Positions 22,898 through 35,293 of a stretch of DNA of 64,000 nucleotides are shown piece after piece (the first letter of the stretch is position 1; each line of letters starts with the position of its first letter). The position numbers were made by a program, and so were the translations under genes. Under the pieces are notes generated by a model. The model had not been told where the DNA came from and did not search any database. It saw only the letters and a list, made by a program, of their open reading frames with translations. The stretch spans positions 10,306,501 to 10,370,500 of the forward strand of contig CM032133.1 of assembly GCA_018894105.1 (NCBI GenBank). Reading direction: 5' to 3'. This DNA comes from Jacaranda mimosifolia. Its lineage: Eukaryota; Streptophyta; Magnoliopsida; Lamiales; Bignoniaceae.

Positions 22898-24651
22898 TCA
22901 GAAGGAGATAGGCTTGAAACTAGTGGATAGTTGATATATTGACCTACTGTTTACCCATCTATCGAATTCGAGTCGTCTTTGCACTTGTTTTCCCGCTGAC
23001 CTCGAATCTCCTCCTGTCGGCCCGCCGGCTATCGTATCGATTATTCCTTTTAAAAGGGGACAATCATCTTTCATCTTCTGATTCCCTTTAGCATCACGCT
23101 TTAAGCTCAGCGACCTTTCTCTATGAGGAGTTTGGTCGGTCTGAGCCATAGCCTGTAAAGCATTCTGATCCACAAATTTGTTAAGGTGGCCTTGACGGAT
23201 AAGGCACTCGATCTCATCCTGTAGGTTGAAATAATCTTCGGTATCATGACCTTTATTATGGTGGAAATGTCAATACTTCTTTGATTTTCTCATAGCTTCC
23301 ATCTCAGTGAATTTTCTTGGCCTTTTTAGGAGATTGTCATGTTGGATTGCTCGCAAGACCTCCCTGCGGGGGGTGTTCAGAGGAGCATAATTATGGAAGC
23401 ATTTGATAGAATACCTATGACCTTCATTCTGATATCGGTCATCTTTTTCCTTTTCTTTTTTCTTGTTTGATTCTCCTCCCCCGAATTTCATCCTGTTTAT
23501 CTCTTCTTAGGTCATATACCTTTCTGCTAGATCCAATAGCTCTTCCATTGTCCGAGGGCGCTCCCTGACTAATGCATTGGCGCACTCCTTATGCCTCAAC
23601 CCTAAAAACAACATATCGATGAGGAATTCAATGTGAGGGTTATCAATTTTTAGGACCTTCGTGTTAAATTTGGAGAAGAAATCACTCAAAGTTTCTCGTT
23701 CATCCTGCTTGACGGTGTGCAAGTGTGTATGAGGTAATTAGCTTTCCTTCTGCTAGCAAATTGGTGTAAGAACTTATCACAAAGCTAGTTATAAGTATAT
23801 ATAGAAACTGGCTTAAGTTTAACAAACCATTCCAAAGCAATACCCTAGAAGGTAGTAACCAACATCTTTGCATGAATGTGGTCACTATGCCCATGCAGCT
23901 GCATCATGTGCTCAAATTGCCAGAGGTGCTCATTTGGGTTGGTTGACCCATCATATCATGGTAATCCCGTAGGGATTTTTGCATCAATGGCTATCCTTTT
24001 ATCGATAATCTCTTACACAAAAGGCGACTCTCTTTTATGTTGGATTTGGGGAGCCATTGCAGCATGAGTCCTTTGCAAATTCCTTCTAGAGATTTTTTCC
24101 AACCTCTTATTAAGTTGCTGGACCTGATCCGATACCTCTTCCCATTCCTCTTTGTCTGTCCTGGACATATCTTGGTCAGGATTTAGTCTCTGACGTTCGC
24201 CTCGATCGCGTTGCTAGGCTCGAATAGGTCGAACCCATTGATCTATCGATTTTGCTACCTCTTCACGAGGGACATGTCGGGGTTTATTATGAGGAAAACG
24301 ACCTGGGCTCAGTTCGCATCTACTGAAGGGAATGCGTATCTCATTTCTGGCCCTGTCTTCAGCCGAAGGTTGTTCCTCTTGGTGGGTGGGATGAGGAGTA
24401 ACACTCGCGGCTGGCGTTGGCTGATTATTGTGCCTCTGCAAAGCGGTGGATGATTGAGCCAAAAGCTGTGCTGAAATCTGATAACTGATCATTTACATAA
24501 GCTGAGGAATGGTCAAGAGTGACCACTTGCTCCATTTGCGAACTGGGGCTGCCCCTTCCCAGGCAGACTGCTGATGGAAAGGCCACGAAGGCGGTTGGGG
24601 TGAGCGATGCTCATTTTACCTTTCAAATATAGTCCTCCTGGTCTCTACCAT
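22898..24651 (-). pseudogene. Gag of the Tat element, decayed
   Basis: The frame opens MVETRRTIFER at 24651. The capsid region near 23980-23520 reads YDGSTNPNEHLWQFEHMMQL, then SDFFSKFNTKVLKIDNPHIE and LDLAERYMT. Downstream are FHNYAPLNTPRREVLRAIQ and HFHHNKGHDTEDYFNLQDEI followed by ECLIRQGHLNKFV, the Tat-type single zinc-finger region. In the finger the usual second Cys position reads Tyr (DYF). Stops include several of the TGG-to-TAG or CAA-to-TAA type. Confidence 0.8.
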
Positions 24652-24678
24652 TTTCGACTACAAAGTCTCGACTTCCCA

Positions 24679-24693
24679 CAGACGGCGCCAAAA
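24679..24693 (-). other. Primer binding site of the Tat element
   Basis: The element strand reads TTTTGGCGCCGTCTGTGGG next to the 5' LTR. TGGCGCC is the core found at the PBS of Tat/Athila-type elements. Confidence 0.75.
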
Positions 24694-25439
24694 TGTTGAT
24701 GGTTAAACGGACACACACTATTTTTCGACCTGAGTGATGGTAATGAATTTAGTATGTGGGGCTTTTTGACTTGAGAGTGGTAGGGGTCGGAACCTGCAAG
24801 CAAGTAGCGAACATCAGGTTAGCCGAGAGGTTCCTCGGCTAAGACCCTTCGAAGGTTCAGTCAGTTTCTGGATTGAATTATGAAGTGAAATGAGTAGATT
24901 AACTGCTTAGTTTTAAATAAATATCTTACCTTTTAGTTTAGAGAAGAGAGTATTTATAGTGTATGCTCATTGGAGAAAAGAAGAGAATCGCCTTAACAAG
25001 CTCCCAGTGGAATTCCTATTGGCAGGGGTAGTCATGGTCATTTTGACCAGAGCCTATGCTTTGCAACTGTTTACTGTGCCAACCATTAAGCTCCACGGAG
25101 GGGGAGACCGTGCTATCATTAAATGCAGATGCGACAACATTAATGGCGGAGGTGACACGCCGTCGTAGCATTAAATACAGATGGACGAGTGGTCGAAGTG
25201 CATTTAATGCGGCAGATGGAATGGTGCAGGTTGCATCATTAGTCGCTAAACACCTGGATCTGCTAATTAGGTCAGCTAATTCGACCTTAATGGTCGAATT
25301 ATCATCTCGACCTCTTCAGTTGAATTTGGGCCTGACTGAATAAGGCTCAATAGTGGGGAGCCGACCTCCAGGTCGAAACTAAATTGGGTCCAATAAGTTT
25401 ATTGGGCTTTGAAAGTCTTAATGTGCTAATCCCATATCA
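24694..25439 (-). repeat. 5' LTR of the Tat element (746 bp)
   Basis: Starts TGTTGATGGTTAAACGG and ends CCCATATCA; paired with 14989-15740. Contains CATTAAATGC-type short repeats at 25115-25215. Confidence 0.9.
24951..24959 (-). promoter_or_regulatory. TATA box in the 5' LTR of the Tat element
   Basis: The minus strand reads CACTATAAATACTCTC, a canonical plant TATA context, also present in the other LTR (15246-15254). Transcription of genomic RNA would start about 30 nt leftward. Confidence 0.6.
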
Positions 25440-26463
25440 CATATACCTTGAAATTACTCATTTTCCAAATATTCAAATTTAACTAGTTAACACAAATTAG
25501 TATATCAAAATTAGATTTATACTAATAATCATGGCATACTTGAAGTGTATACTTAAATTTTTAATATATATAAAATAAAAAAATTAAAATTATTTTAAAT
25601 TTATTTATTTGTAATTATTGTACTTTTTAATTTATCTGAAATAGTAAAGTTCTTTCTTGCATGTTCGTTTACACATTCCAGTTTGGATGATTCTTTTCAT
25701 ACAAACCATATAAATTTGATGTATGCATCAAAAAATGAAATGTATACACTTTTTTAATTTTAAAAAAATCAAGTTAACATTTTAAAAATATGCTGAAAAA
25801 AATTAGTCAATATTAATAAATTACTCTAGCATTCAAATATTAGCTAGCTTTAGCATTTTGATTGACAGTAAGAAAATTTGGGAAAGATGAAAAAATTAGT
25901 CAAATTAAAATACAATTAAAAATTTTGGCCCAATAACTAGACCAACCATAGACCCAATGGGTTTTGGGTTTGATAGGGTAGGGTATATTATTTGGGTATT
26001 TTAGGGTATGAGTTTAATTAAGTCTATGGGTTGAGTAGGTAGGCAAAACATAGGGTCAAACTATTTGGGTATGTTAGAGTATGGACTTGAGTAGGACAAT
26101 ACCCTACGCATTTCATTGGCAAGCCTATTTCACCCCCATTATTGAGTGAAGAAATATTAATTATATGTCAAATATATTGAGTGAAGAATTTTTTTTGGAA
26201 AATAGCAGCAATTTTGCTGCCCATCAACAATAGAATTTGAAGGAAAAAAAAAATTAGAATTTGAAAAAAAAAAAAAAGGGAGGATGGGGGTAGGGTCTAG
26301 ACTGACTCGAAAGTGATGGGTCCAAACAACAGACCCAATACACAAACCCAATGACTAATGAGTCTAAGTGGGTAGGGTAGGTAAATAGGTATTAGTTTTG
26401 AGTTTTTTTTAGGTATGACTTAGGTAGGATTTTACCCTACCCATTTACAACCATAGTCTAATT

Positions 26464-26814
26464 CATTCAGTACTCTTACTGTGATTTTTCAGAGCTAATT
26501 TCTGTTTAAGAAATGTGAAATTACATTAAGACCCTTACCCTTTCACAATTTTCTGGAAGATCATATAATTAATATGCTGACTGGACAGAGTATTAAAGCT
26601 AGGTATTAATTAGTAGTCTGTATTTATTCAGTATATATATATATACATACAGATTATTCTGATTGAATAAAGTACGTAATATGTATGTATGGGTAATGGG
26701 TGTGTCATGTGTAATGTTGTGAAATACGCGGACATAGTATATATCAATATGCATGGTCATGGTTGCTCATGAGATGCCTTGCGCGCACGCTTAATTATTA
26801 ATATCTTTGGATAG

Positions 26815-26845
<31 letters not shown>

Positions 26846-27145
26846 ATTGGTAGGTGATCAAGAAAAGTTTGAATACACACCTTAAAAATATTGTTGCCGC
26901 GTCAATGCCATCTTGTAAAGCAAAAGCAAAAGAAAATAATTCCAATAATTGCAATTGCAAAAACTACAAAGGGGTACAAACAGTACTCAATATCCCAAAA
27001 TACTGGAATACACTCAGAAATTATAAAGAGGTCGAATTTTGACAACATATTATAGAGAATAATTTTATTATTTTAACTGCTAAAATTTTAAATTTTAAAG
27101 TATCATGTATATATATAATCTAGCTCTATATAGATTTAAATGGCA
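26464..27145. other. AT-rich intergenic DNA
   Basis: No gene seen. Contains an (AT)n microsatellite at 26818-26845. Confidence 0.6.
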
Positions 27146-27508
27146 TTAGTTGGGTACTGATTTTATTAACTTTTTAAAATTTCTTATAAGATGTTTGAGA
27201 GCTTATAATATGTTATAAAGTATTGATAATTATTATTATTTTTAAAAAATCTTATTAGTACCCAAAATAGGATGCTAGGATCTTACAAGATATTTTTTTT
27301 TAAAAAAAATTTCTAATTTATTTTTAAAACCTTAACAAGTTCATATAGTTTTAATAATGTTCATCAAAATTGTGATTACTAATATGTTATAAGAAAATAA
27401 CCTCTACGATCTTATTTTATTCAAGTAGTTTAAGTGTTTATTTTTAAAATAAAATTTAATATTTTATGAACTTTAAAAATATTTTATAAAATATAAAAAA
27501 ATATAAAA

Positions 27509-30263
27509 TGTAACGCCCAAGAAATTTCACAGTTGGTGAAACAATTGCAATTAATTTTATTTTCATGAATTTCACTTATTTATGCATTCTAAATAGTTTT
27601 GGGGTCAAACTATAAATTCAGAAAACCTAATTGAAAAATATTTGAAAGTTATGGGGACAAATCGTAATTTTTGAAAACCTAATTGAACAAACTTCTAAAG
27701 ATTTTGGGGTTTGCATGGAATAAATCTTTGTCAAATGGGCCAATCTTTAGTATTAACAAGTCTAGGGGCTAGAATCTAAAAGAACAAATTTTGATTGGAC
27801 TTAATTAAAATAAAAACAAAACTTGAAGGGTCAAATTCTAAATAAGGAAAGTTGAATTTTATAAAAGTTGGAATTTCTTCTTCTTCTCCATTTTTCTTCT
27901 TCCTTTCTCCGCCTCCACCGCGAGCATCACCATCTTTGGTGAGCTTCGGCCATCACCCCAACACTTGAACCAATCCTACCAATCTCCTCTCCACCTTACC
28001 CAGAACCCGAAACCACCCTCAGCCACCTCCATCTTTTGCAAAATCACTGGGAAAACATGAGAAATCGTCGAACCGAGGTGGAGCTTGGTGGGTCTCCATC
28101 GTCCGGCGATAGAAACCCACATGCAGCTGGTGGGTTTGAAAGATATCAGCTTAAGGACGATGATGATGGTCTTTGGTTAAAGTTTCTGGCAATGGCGACG
28201 GCGAATTTTGGGCGAGAAGGTGATGGCAGCGTGGAGCTTCTAGGCTGAAATTGAAGGGCAATTCGGTGGCGAATGGAAAAATTGATTGGGGCATCTTGTT
28301 ATTTAAGCTGAAAGTCACCGGGTACTAGTGTTGTTGGTCATCTCTTCTGGCGTTGACGAGGTGGCGGCAAAGGGACAATCTCTTTAGCTCGTCGTGACGA
28401 TCATGGTGGTGTGTTCGATTTATGATTTCGCAACTCCTATAATTGGATCTTGGGTAAAGAAGTTGGTCGGAGATATTACATATATATACATGTATTGTAT
28501 CGTTGTTTTCATTCACGTTGTACTGTGCTAAGAAGAAAGAATTGATGTATGATTGTTATATATATTCCCGTGCATGGACTGTATATTTGTACGTTAGTGG
28601 ACCCAGATCCATGTTATTGTATGTTAAGTGTGGGTTAATTAAGTTTAATAAATAAGAAAACTCTAATTTTATGAATTTGGGACACTAACATAAGGCTAAA
28701 TAGGTAATTAGGAAATTGATCATATATGTTGCCCGTATTGCTGAGAACCCTATAACTGATAATAAATTAGCGGCACTATGAAGAGTAATTCTTAACGATA
28801 ATTTTGGATGAATTCTTATACCGAATTAATTGAATAGTTATTGATTCTAGACAGTTAATAGTAAGATTTTTTGATTGAAGGTTATTTAGGTCAAATGTGG
28901 ATTTTGATAAGTGAATTACTATTTTGGTTAGGTGAAAAAGAAGTAGGTCCCACGAACCAGTAGACTGCAGATTGTGGTTAACATTTCTTAGGCTTTTAAG
29001 GTGAGGGTTTGCCAATCTGGCACCTTTCTCGTACCTACCTGTCATTGTGATAAATCCCTGTGAGGGTTTTCATTTCTGTATCGTACTTGTTGAAAATCTA
29101 TATATTATTTGAAATCTTGATTGTTATCTGTTCTAATGTGTATACCCCTGTGAAGGTTATTGCTTGTTTCTATTCTAGTGCCTAAAACTTTCTTTACATT
29201 GTCGGATTTTTGTTCCTTATACCCTAGCCTTCTCGGCTAACCCCACGTTCTTGATATCAATGAAAGTACTATTTGAAATGATCTGGTAGACCTGTTTATG
29301 TCAAAAAGTCCTCATAATTTGTTCATATGCCTTGTTTATTGGAATTGGCCTTGCCGGCTATTATTGGATAATGCTATGCCTTGTAAATTGCAAAGTTCTG
29401 AAATGTTCATGATATTGCTCTAAAAGTTAAATTGATATCTATTGGCATTATATCATTCAACCCATGGGGACGCCCTTGGGAAGTTCAACCTAGAGGGACT
29501 CCACGGGAAGTTGGGCTCGGGGCTAGGTCTAGAAAGACGATCGAGCAGAACGGACTGACTGTGATAGGTCTTCTAGCTTGTATCCACGTTCGATCCTGAC
29601 TCAACAGGGAGCTGGAGATAGCAAACTGTGGGTGATGGGATCCGACATGCGGTCGACCATGCCATATAAACAAATTGTTACCCGCCGAGCTGAGTGCTCG
29701 AGTAAATGGAGAAATAAAGAAAAGTTTTTCATGTTCAAGATTAAATGCTATTGAATTGTTACCTTATAATCTTTGTGGAGCAATATGGAATGATGCTAAT
29801 AGGCCACCTAAATGTTTACATGTTTCCTATTTATATGAGTCTAAATCTAGTTTCTGTAAATCAACGATAATCTTATTTATTGCTGTTGAATTTCAACATT
29901 TTTCTTCTACCTCTTGTTATGTATTTCCCTCACTAAGTCCTTAGGACTTACCCTCCTTGTTATTCTTTATATTTTTCCAGACAGGTCTAAGTGAGAAGCA
30001 GGAGCCAGGCTTTGGTTGGAAAGTTTATTTTGTAATAGATTAGGAGTTGCGATAGTACATATAATTTATACCTGATCGAGATATTTATATAAGAAATGTT
30101 ATGTGAATGTTTATATTAAACTTAAGACACTTGATTGTACATATTTTGTTCAATGAGGCGACCTTTCTAGGTTAGTGTAAATGTTTGCCCTTTTATTTAT
30201 TGAATGTTAAGCTTGAATTGATTGGCGCTACGGCTTAGGTGCTGTCCTGAGCAGGGTGCTACA
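27509..30263 (+). repeat. 5' LTR of the Tekay element (2755 bp)
   Basis: TGTAACGCCC...GGTGCTACA. Paired with 35294-38056. Includes a T/C-rich tract and a GC-richer block near 27880-28330 that is shared in both LTRs. The open frame at 28036-28248 is part of it and is not a gene. Confidence 0.9.
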
Positions 30264-30267
30264 GAGG

Positions 30268-30280
30268 TGGTATTAGAGCC
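30268..30280 (+). other. Primer binding site of the Tekay element, tRNA-Met type
   Basis: TGGTATTAGAGCC differs from the initiator tRNA-Met complement by one C-to-T change. It lies 4 bp inside the 5' LTR. Confidence 0.85.
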
Positions 30281-30675
30281 TAGCTTTGACGATAACCTAG
30301 GTAAATGGATATTAAGAAGGTACATGCAGAGTCTGTAGGAAGTAGGGGTTATATTGAGAATAGCTGATTAATTGGGTAATCTTCACCTCCGAAATGAACA
30401 TTTGATTTTAGACTAAGAAGGGAACTTTGATTATTCTATGTGTGATTGAGAGTCTTCCTGTGATTAAGCAAGAATTGTGGATGAGATTAGCATGTGGAAA
30501 TTCTTATGTAGACTTTTAATGATTTAACTTCCGTTATAACGAAGTTGGTTTAATTTGTCAAAAATTTTATAACTATATATATAAAAGATCACAATTTCGT
30601 TGTTAACTTTGGATGTCATTGTGTAATCTTGAAAATAGCAAGTTAAGGAAGAACAAGGGGCGATTAGAAAAGACA

Positions 30676-31704
30676 ATGGCATCCCATGAAGGTTCCCATA
30701 TACCTGACCCACCTTGAGTAGGTTGGCATGGGAGAGGGAGACCGCCCGGTCCATGGGCAAATGCACAATGTATTTCTAGGTGGAGAGCACCAGCTAAACC
30801 ACGAACTTAGATAGAAAAAGAGGTGTCACAGATCCCTCATGTTAATCAACCAGCTGCGGGCCAACCAATAGAGCCCATATTTTAGATGTGGCAGCAATTC
30901 ATGCAGTTTTGCCAGCAGCAAGGACATGGTAGTTAAGTAGGGAATGTTGAAGAGCCTGTAGAAGACCGAGCTCTAGAAAGGTTCCTCCGATTGCAACCCC
31001 CAAAATTCCTAGGGGAGCTTGATGACAGGAAAGCTAAGATATAGGTTAAAAGCTTGGAAAAGATATTTGGAACCCCGCGATACCCAGATGATTAGAAGAT
31101 TCAATATGCTACATTTATATTAGAAAGTCCTGCACATGATTAGTAGCAAATGGTTGATCGCAGATGGATTGTAGAGGGCGCTCATTGGACTTGGGAAAAC
31201 TTCACCCAGGAGTTTATGGAAAAATGTATACCAGTGGTGACTAAGCATGCCAAAGAAAGGGAGTTTATAGAATTAATCCAAGGAACATCATCGGTTAGTT
31301 AGTATGAAGCCACATTTAACCGGCTGATTCAGTACGCCCCTCACATACTTGTAGACGAGGAGAGACAGGTTTGCAAATTTATGGAGGGACTACGACCTGA
31401 ACTTAGGCGGGCCCTTCTCTTATGTGATCTTCTGAGCTTTAACCGTCCAGTAAGTAAAGCCCTACAAGTAGAGTCAAACTTACGAGAGATCAAAAAGATT
31501 GAAGATAAAGTGCGAAAGGGGAGGTTACCACACGGCGGACAGAACAACCCTGGGAAGAAGCAACCAAGGTTACAGAATAGGGGTGCCAATCAACGAGTTT
31601 ATCAGATCGGCGAAGCTACTAATCTAGCACCAAAGATATGTGGATTTTGTAGAAAACCAGGCCATGATGAATCTGAGTGCTGGAAAAGCAGGGCAGATGT
31701 ATAA
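30676..31704 (+). pseudogene. Gag of the Tekay element, one frame with nine nonsense codons
   Basis: The frame opens MASHEGSHIPDPP at 30676 and stays in phase for a kilobase with no indel. It is interrupted by nine or so stops, among them TGA in the N-terminal region, single TAG codons where Trp is expected (KAKI*VKSLEKIF, YPDD*KIQYATF), a TAG TAG pair where the family has Trp-Trp, and a TAG where Gln is expected (SVS*YEATFNRL). All can be explained by single C-to-T or G-to-A changes. The capsid core includes FNRLIQYAPHILVDEERQVC. The first zinc knuckle, CGFCRKPGHDESEC, has all four ligands (about 31637-31680). Confidence 0.85.
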
Positions 31705-32100
31705 TTTGTGGCAGTGATCAACATCTTATAAAGGATTATCCCAATCTAAGAAGGTCAGCTTTCGCAAAAAAGGGAAAACAAGTGGTAGAAACTAGTGGGA
31801 AGCTAAAAGTCCGAGCACGTGCATATGCTCTAACTGGGGAAGAAGCACCTGGCCTATCTGAAGTGGTTGAAGGTACGATCTATATTCCTGAAATTAATGA
31901 AAATACTTTATATGATCTTAGTGCTTCGCATTCTTTTATATCTGCCACTATGTCTAAAAAATTAAGTATGCAACCTGAAATCATGATTTACCAGATAGAA
32001 GTTCAGACACCTTTGGGAATAGGGCTAATGACAGATATCATGTATCGGGATTGCCCGATTACCTGATTAGGGGCTAGAGTATATCTAGCTGATCTTATAC
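31677..32100 (+). pseudogene. Tekay second zinc knuckle and protease
   Basis: After a one-base frameshift near 31690 the second knuckle reads CIICGSDQHLIKDY, with the last Cys changed to Tyr (TGT to TAT). The protease motif is YDLSASHSFISATMSKKLSM (about 31910), where the family has D-S/T-G-A; the catalytic Asp is present but the Gly is Ser (GGT to AGT). A stop interrupts at 32064. Confidence 0.75.
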
Positions 32101-33215
32101 AAATGCCTATACAAGGATATGATTTGATCCTTGGAATGGATTGGCTAAATAAACATCAAGAACAAGTGAATTGTTACACCAAGCGCCTTATTCTTAGGGA
32201 TAAGATAACAATACCTATCCGCTATTCCACAAATAACACTTCCCCAATACCAATCATATCTGCGCTAGAAGCCAGGAAGATTTTGAGGGAAGGTGGGCAA
32301 GGATATTTGGCATATCTCATCAACAAGTCCCAAGATACAGTCAAAATTAAAGAAGTGGAAGTGGTAGCCGAGTACCCGGAAGTATTCCCGGAAGAATTGA
32401 GCTTGCTACCCCCTAATAGAGAGATAGAATTTGTAATTCACACTCTTCCAGGGGCATCGCCTTTCTCCAAGATGCCTTATCGGATGGCGCCTGTAGAGCT
32501 CAAAGAATTGAAGAATCAACTACAGGAGCCATTGGAAAAGAAGTTTATAAGACCTAGCACTTCTCCTTGGGTAGCCCCGGTATTATTTATCAAGAAAAAA
32601 GACGGGTCCCTAAGGATGTACATTTATTATAGGGAATTAAATAAAGTTACGATCAAGAATAAGTACCCCCCCACCACATGTGGAAGAATTATTTGATCTT
32701 CTATAAGGAGTTACAGTCTTTTCAAAGTTAGATTTAAGACATAGGTATTACCAGTTGAAAATAAGAGAAGAAGATATCTTCAAGACTATATTCAACTCTC
32801 GATATGGTCACTTTGAGTTTGTAGTGATGCCATTTGGTCTGACCAATGCTCCAGCAGCATTTATAGATTTCATGCATCGGGTATTTTGACCATATCTAGA
32901 CTAATTTTTGGTTATTTTCATAGATGACATCTTAGTGTATTCTAAGACCAGAGAAGAACACGCAAAATACTTGCACTTAGTTCTTAAAACTCTGAAAGAA
33001 CATTAGTTGTGTACCAAATTCAGCAAGTGTGAGTTCTGGATGGAAAAAGTGGACTTTTTAGGACACATTATATCTCCAGACGGGATAGAGGTTGATTCCT
33101 CTAAGGTAGAGGGAGTAGTCAACTGGAAAAGACCCAAAACTGTGATGGAAGTTCGTAGTTTCTTGGGACTTGCTGGCTATTACTGAAGGTTTATACAAGA
33201 CTTCTCTAAAATAGC
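32101..33215 (+). pseudogene. Tekay reverse transcriptase
   Basis: [20 protein letters not shown] opens the linker, then [20 protein letters not shown] and [16 protein letters not shown] frameshift at a run of seven C (about 32667-32673) moves the frame; the palm then reads [40 protein letters not shown] and the catalytic box VIFIDDILVYSK (about 32930), so both Asp residues survive. Stops at CGA>TGA, CAA>TAA and CAG>TAG type positions (VF*PYLD*F, EH*LCTKF, GYY*RF). Confidence 0.85.
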
Positions 33216-33720
33216 TGGTCCATTGACTAAATTAACTCAGAAGGATCAACCGTTTATCTGGAACGATAAATGTGAACGAAGTTTCCAAGAATTGAAGAAC
33301 AGATTGACCACAACTCTAATTTTAGCCTTCCTAGAGGGATTAGAAGGATTCGTTGTGTTTACTGACGCTTCTAAAGAAGGGCTTGGGTGTGTGTTAATGC
33401 AAAATGGGTGAGTTATCGCTTATGCATCTAGAAAATTGAAACCACACAAGAAAAATTACCTAACTCATGATTTGGAGTTGGCTACAGTATTTTCTGCCTT
33501 AACAAAATATAGGCATTATCTTTATGGAACTACATTTGAGGTATATACTGATCATAAGAGCCTCAAGTATTTACACACCCAAAAGGACTTGAACATGCGA
33601 CAATGAAGGTGGATGGAATTTCTAGAGGATTACGACTTTTCTATCTTTTACTACCTAGGAAAGGTGAACGTGGTGGTAGATGCACTAAGCCAAAAGGCTA
33701 AAATAGCCCACATACTGAAT
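33216..33720 (+). pseudogene. Tekay RNase H
   Basis: RSFQELKNRLTTTLILAFLE, then VVFTDASKEGLGCVLMQNG, a stop, then [40 protein letters not shown] and NVVVDALSQKA. The conserved acidic residues of the RNase H fold are visible. Same frame as the upstream palm region, with stops only at 33409 (NG*VIA) and 33604 (RQ*RW). Confidence 0.8.
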
Positions 33721-33929
33721 AAAGGAACGCCAGAAAGTCTATCAGTAAATGTGGTGATCAGAAAGAAACAACGAGGCTGGATCACAGGAGTGAAAGTACA
33801 ACCAAGCTATATGACGAGATACAACAAGCTCAGGCCAATGACAGTTGGATACTGAACCAGAAGAAAGCAATTGGGAATCTTCAGAAGTCCGAATTCAATA
33901 TAGATGGTCAAGGCACTATTCTATTGCAC

Positions 33930-34840
33930 TAGAGAATATGTGTGCCTGAAGAGATAAAAGGAAAACTAATGGATGAGGCACACAAAGCAAGATATGCGGT
34001 ACATCTAAGAGGAATAAAGATGTATCAAGACTTAAAAAGATAATTTTGGTGGAATGGGATGAAGAAAGATGTAACATAATATTTGCAAAAATGCTTGACC
34101 TGTCAGTTAGTAAAAGCAGAACACCAACAGCCATCAGGACTGTTACAACCATTTCCTATCCCAGACTGGAAATGGGAGCAGGTGACTACGGACTTTGTGA
34201 CTTGTCTACTAATGGTTAAAGGAGGATATGACAGTATCTGGGTGACAGTGGACCGTTTAACAAAGTCGGCACATTTTCTACTAGTTAGAACAGATTACAA
34301 GGTTGAGAAACTAGCAGAATTATACATCAAGGAGATCATCAGATTACATGGAATTTCGATCAGTGTTGTGTCTGATCGGGATCCAAAATTCACTTCGAGG
34401 CTTTGGAAAAGCTTGCAGAAACACTTGGGTACGGGGTTACAGTTTAGTTCAGTTGCCCATCCTCAGATTAATGGCCAATCAGAAAGGGTTATTCAGATAT
34501 TAGAAGATATGCTACGGGTCTGTGTCTTGGGTTTTGGTAGGAGTTCGAGCAGACATTTACCTCTGATTGAATTTTCCTACAATATTAATTATCAATTATC
34601 AATCTACCATTCAAATGGCACCATACAAAGCTACAACAGAAAATGCCACCGATACACTGGGACTTTAAAGAATATCGAGGCAATACTGACAAGACACCGA
34701 ATACTATGAGACCTGAGCTAATTCAAGAGACTATCGAAAAAGTGCAGGTGATTAAGCAAAGGATGAAAGCAGCTCAGGGCCGCCAAAAGAGTTATGCAGG
34801 TAAAAGAAGGAAGGATTTAGAATTCGAAGTTGGCGATTAA
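33930..34840 (+). pseudogene. Tekay integrase
   Basis: The zinc-binding N-terminus is seen across frames (EAHKARYAVHL at about 33974, then KCLTCQLVKAEHQQPSGLL at 34088). In the core, TTDFVTCLLMVKGGYDSIWV gives the first Asp, VVSDRDPKFTSRLW the second, and HPQINGQSERVIQILEDMLR the Glu (about 34480). A frameshift near 34570-34700 leads to the C-terminal part (PELIQETIEKVQVIKQRMKA). Confidence 0.85.
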
Positions 34841-35262
34841 GTGTTCCTCAAAGTATCATTGAGGAAAGGGATTAGAAGAATCGGTAAAGGTGGAAAGCTG
34901 AGTCCAAGATATGTTGGACCTTATGAAATATGTGAAAGAATTGGACTAGTAGCCTATCATCTTGTGTTATCCCAGGACTTGACAAGAATACATGATGTCT
35001 TTCATGTATCTCAACTTCGTAAATACTCTCCCGATCCTTCTCACATCATATTACTTGAGCACATACAGTTGAAAAGTGATTTGACATATGAAGAACAACC
35101 AGTTCATAGTTTGGATCGGCAATACCGAGAGCTTAGAAACCGAAAGATTTCCCAAGTGAAGGTGCTATGGCGCAACCACAATGTGGAAAGAAGCCACATA
35201 GGAACAAGAAGATCTCATGCACCAACAGTATCCCGACCTTTTCCAGTATTCAGGTAAGAATA
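34841..35262 (+). pseudogene. Tekay integrase C-terminus and chromodomain
   Basis: GKLSPRYVGPYEICERIGLV and IHDVFHVSQLRKYSPDPSHI form the SH3-like integrase tail. VHSLDRQYRELRNRKISQVK and VLWRNHNVE form the chromodomain, the chromatin-targeting module that defines chromoviruses. An extra base after NHNVE (about 35185) shifts the frame; the original frame (HQQYPDLFQYSGKN) can be followed to about 35262. Confidence 0.8.
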
Positions 35263-35280
35263 TGGGGACCAGATTCATTT

Positions 35281-35293
35281 AAAAGAGGGAGGT
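35281..35293 (+). other. Polypurine tract of the Tekay element
   Basis: AAAAGAGGGAGGT directly before the 3' LTR at 35294. Confidence 0.85.

Larger units (their letters stand above)
14989..25439 (-). mobile_element. Tat-lineage Ty3/gypsy retrotransposon (10.45 kb) with antisense extra gene
   Basis: The LTRs at 14989-15740 and 24694-25439 both run TGTTGATGG...CATATCA and are flanked by a perfect 5-bp duplication CATAT (14984-14988 and 25440-25444). Minus-strand order: 5' LTR, PBS, gag, protease, RT, RNase H, archaeal-type RNase H, integrase, then a 3.4-kb segment with an extra gene on the opposite strand, PPT, 3' LTR. The second RNase H between the first and integrase, and extra ORFs in this position, are hallmarks of the Tat lineage. 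Frameshifts and stops disable every main gene. The two LTRs show roughly one difference per ten bases at their starts, mostly transitions, so the insertion is old. Confidence 0.9.
14647..26455. mobile_element. hAT-like non-autonomous element, split by a Tat retrotransposon
   Basis: Ends are TAAGCTTGTCAATGGGTAGG (left) and TATGGTTGTAAATGGGTAGG (reverse complement of the right end). They are flanked by 8-bp near-identical repeats ATCTAATT (14639-14646) and GTCTAATT (26456-26463), 7 of 8 matching, the size expected for hAT. Without the inserted 10.45-kb retrotransposon and its 5-bp duplication it is about 1.35 kb. It has GGGTA/TACCC-rich subterminal tracts and no transposase. A further internal end-like motif (TTGGCAAGCC, about 26118) suggests a second nested or rearranged copy, so the exact internal structure is uncertain. 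Confidence 0.6.

Noticed and set aside
28036..28248. Open frame in the Tekay 5' LTR that looks moderately gene-like
   Set aside because: The same stretch is present in the 3' LTR with shifts, so it is LTR sequence, not a conserved protein.
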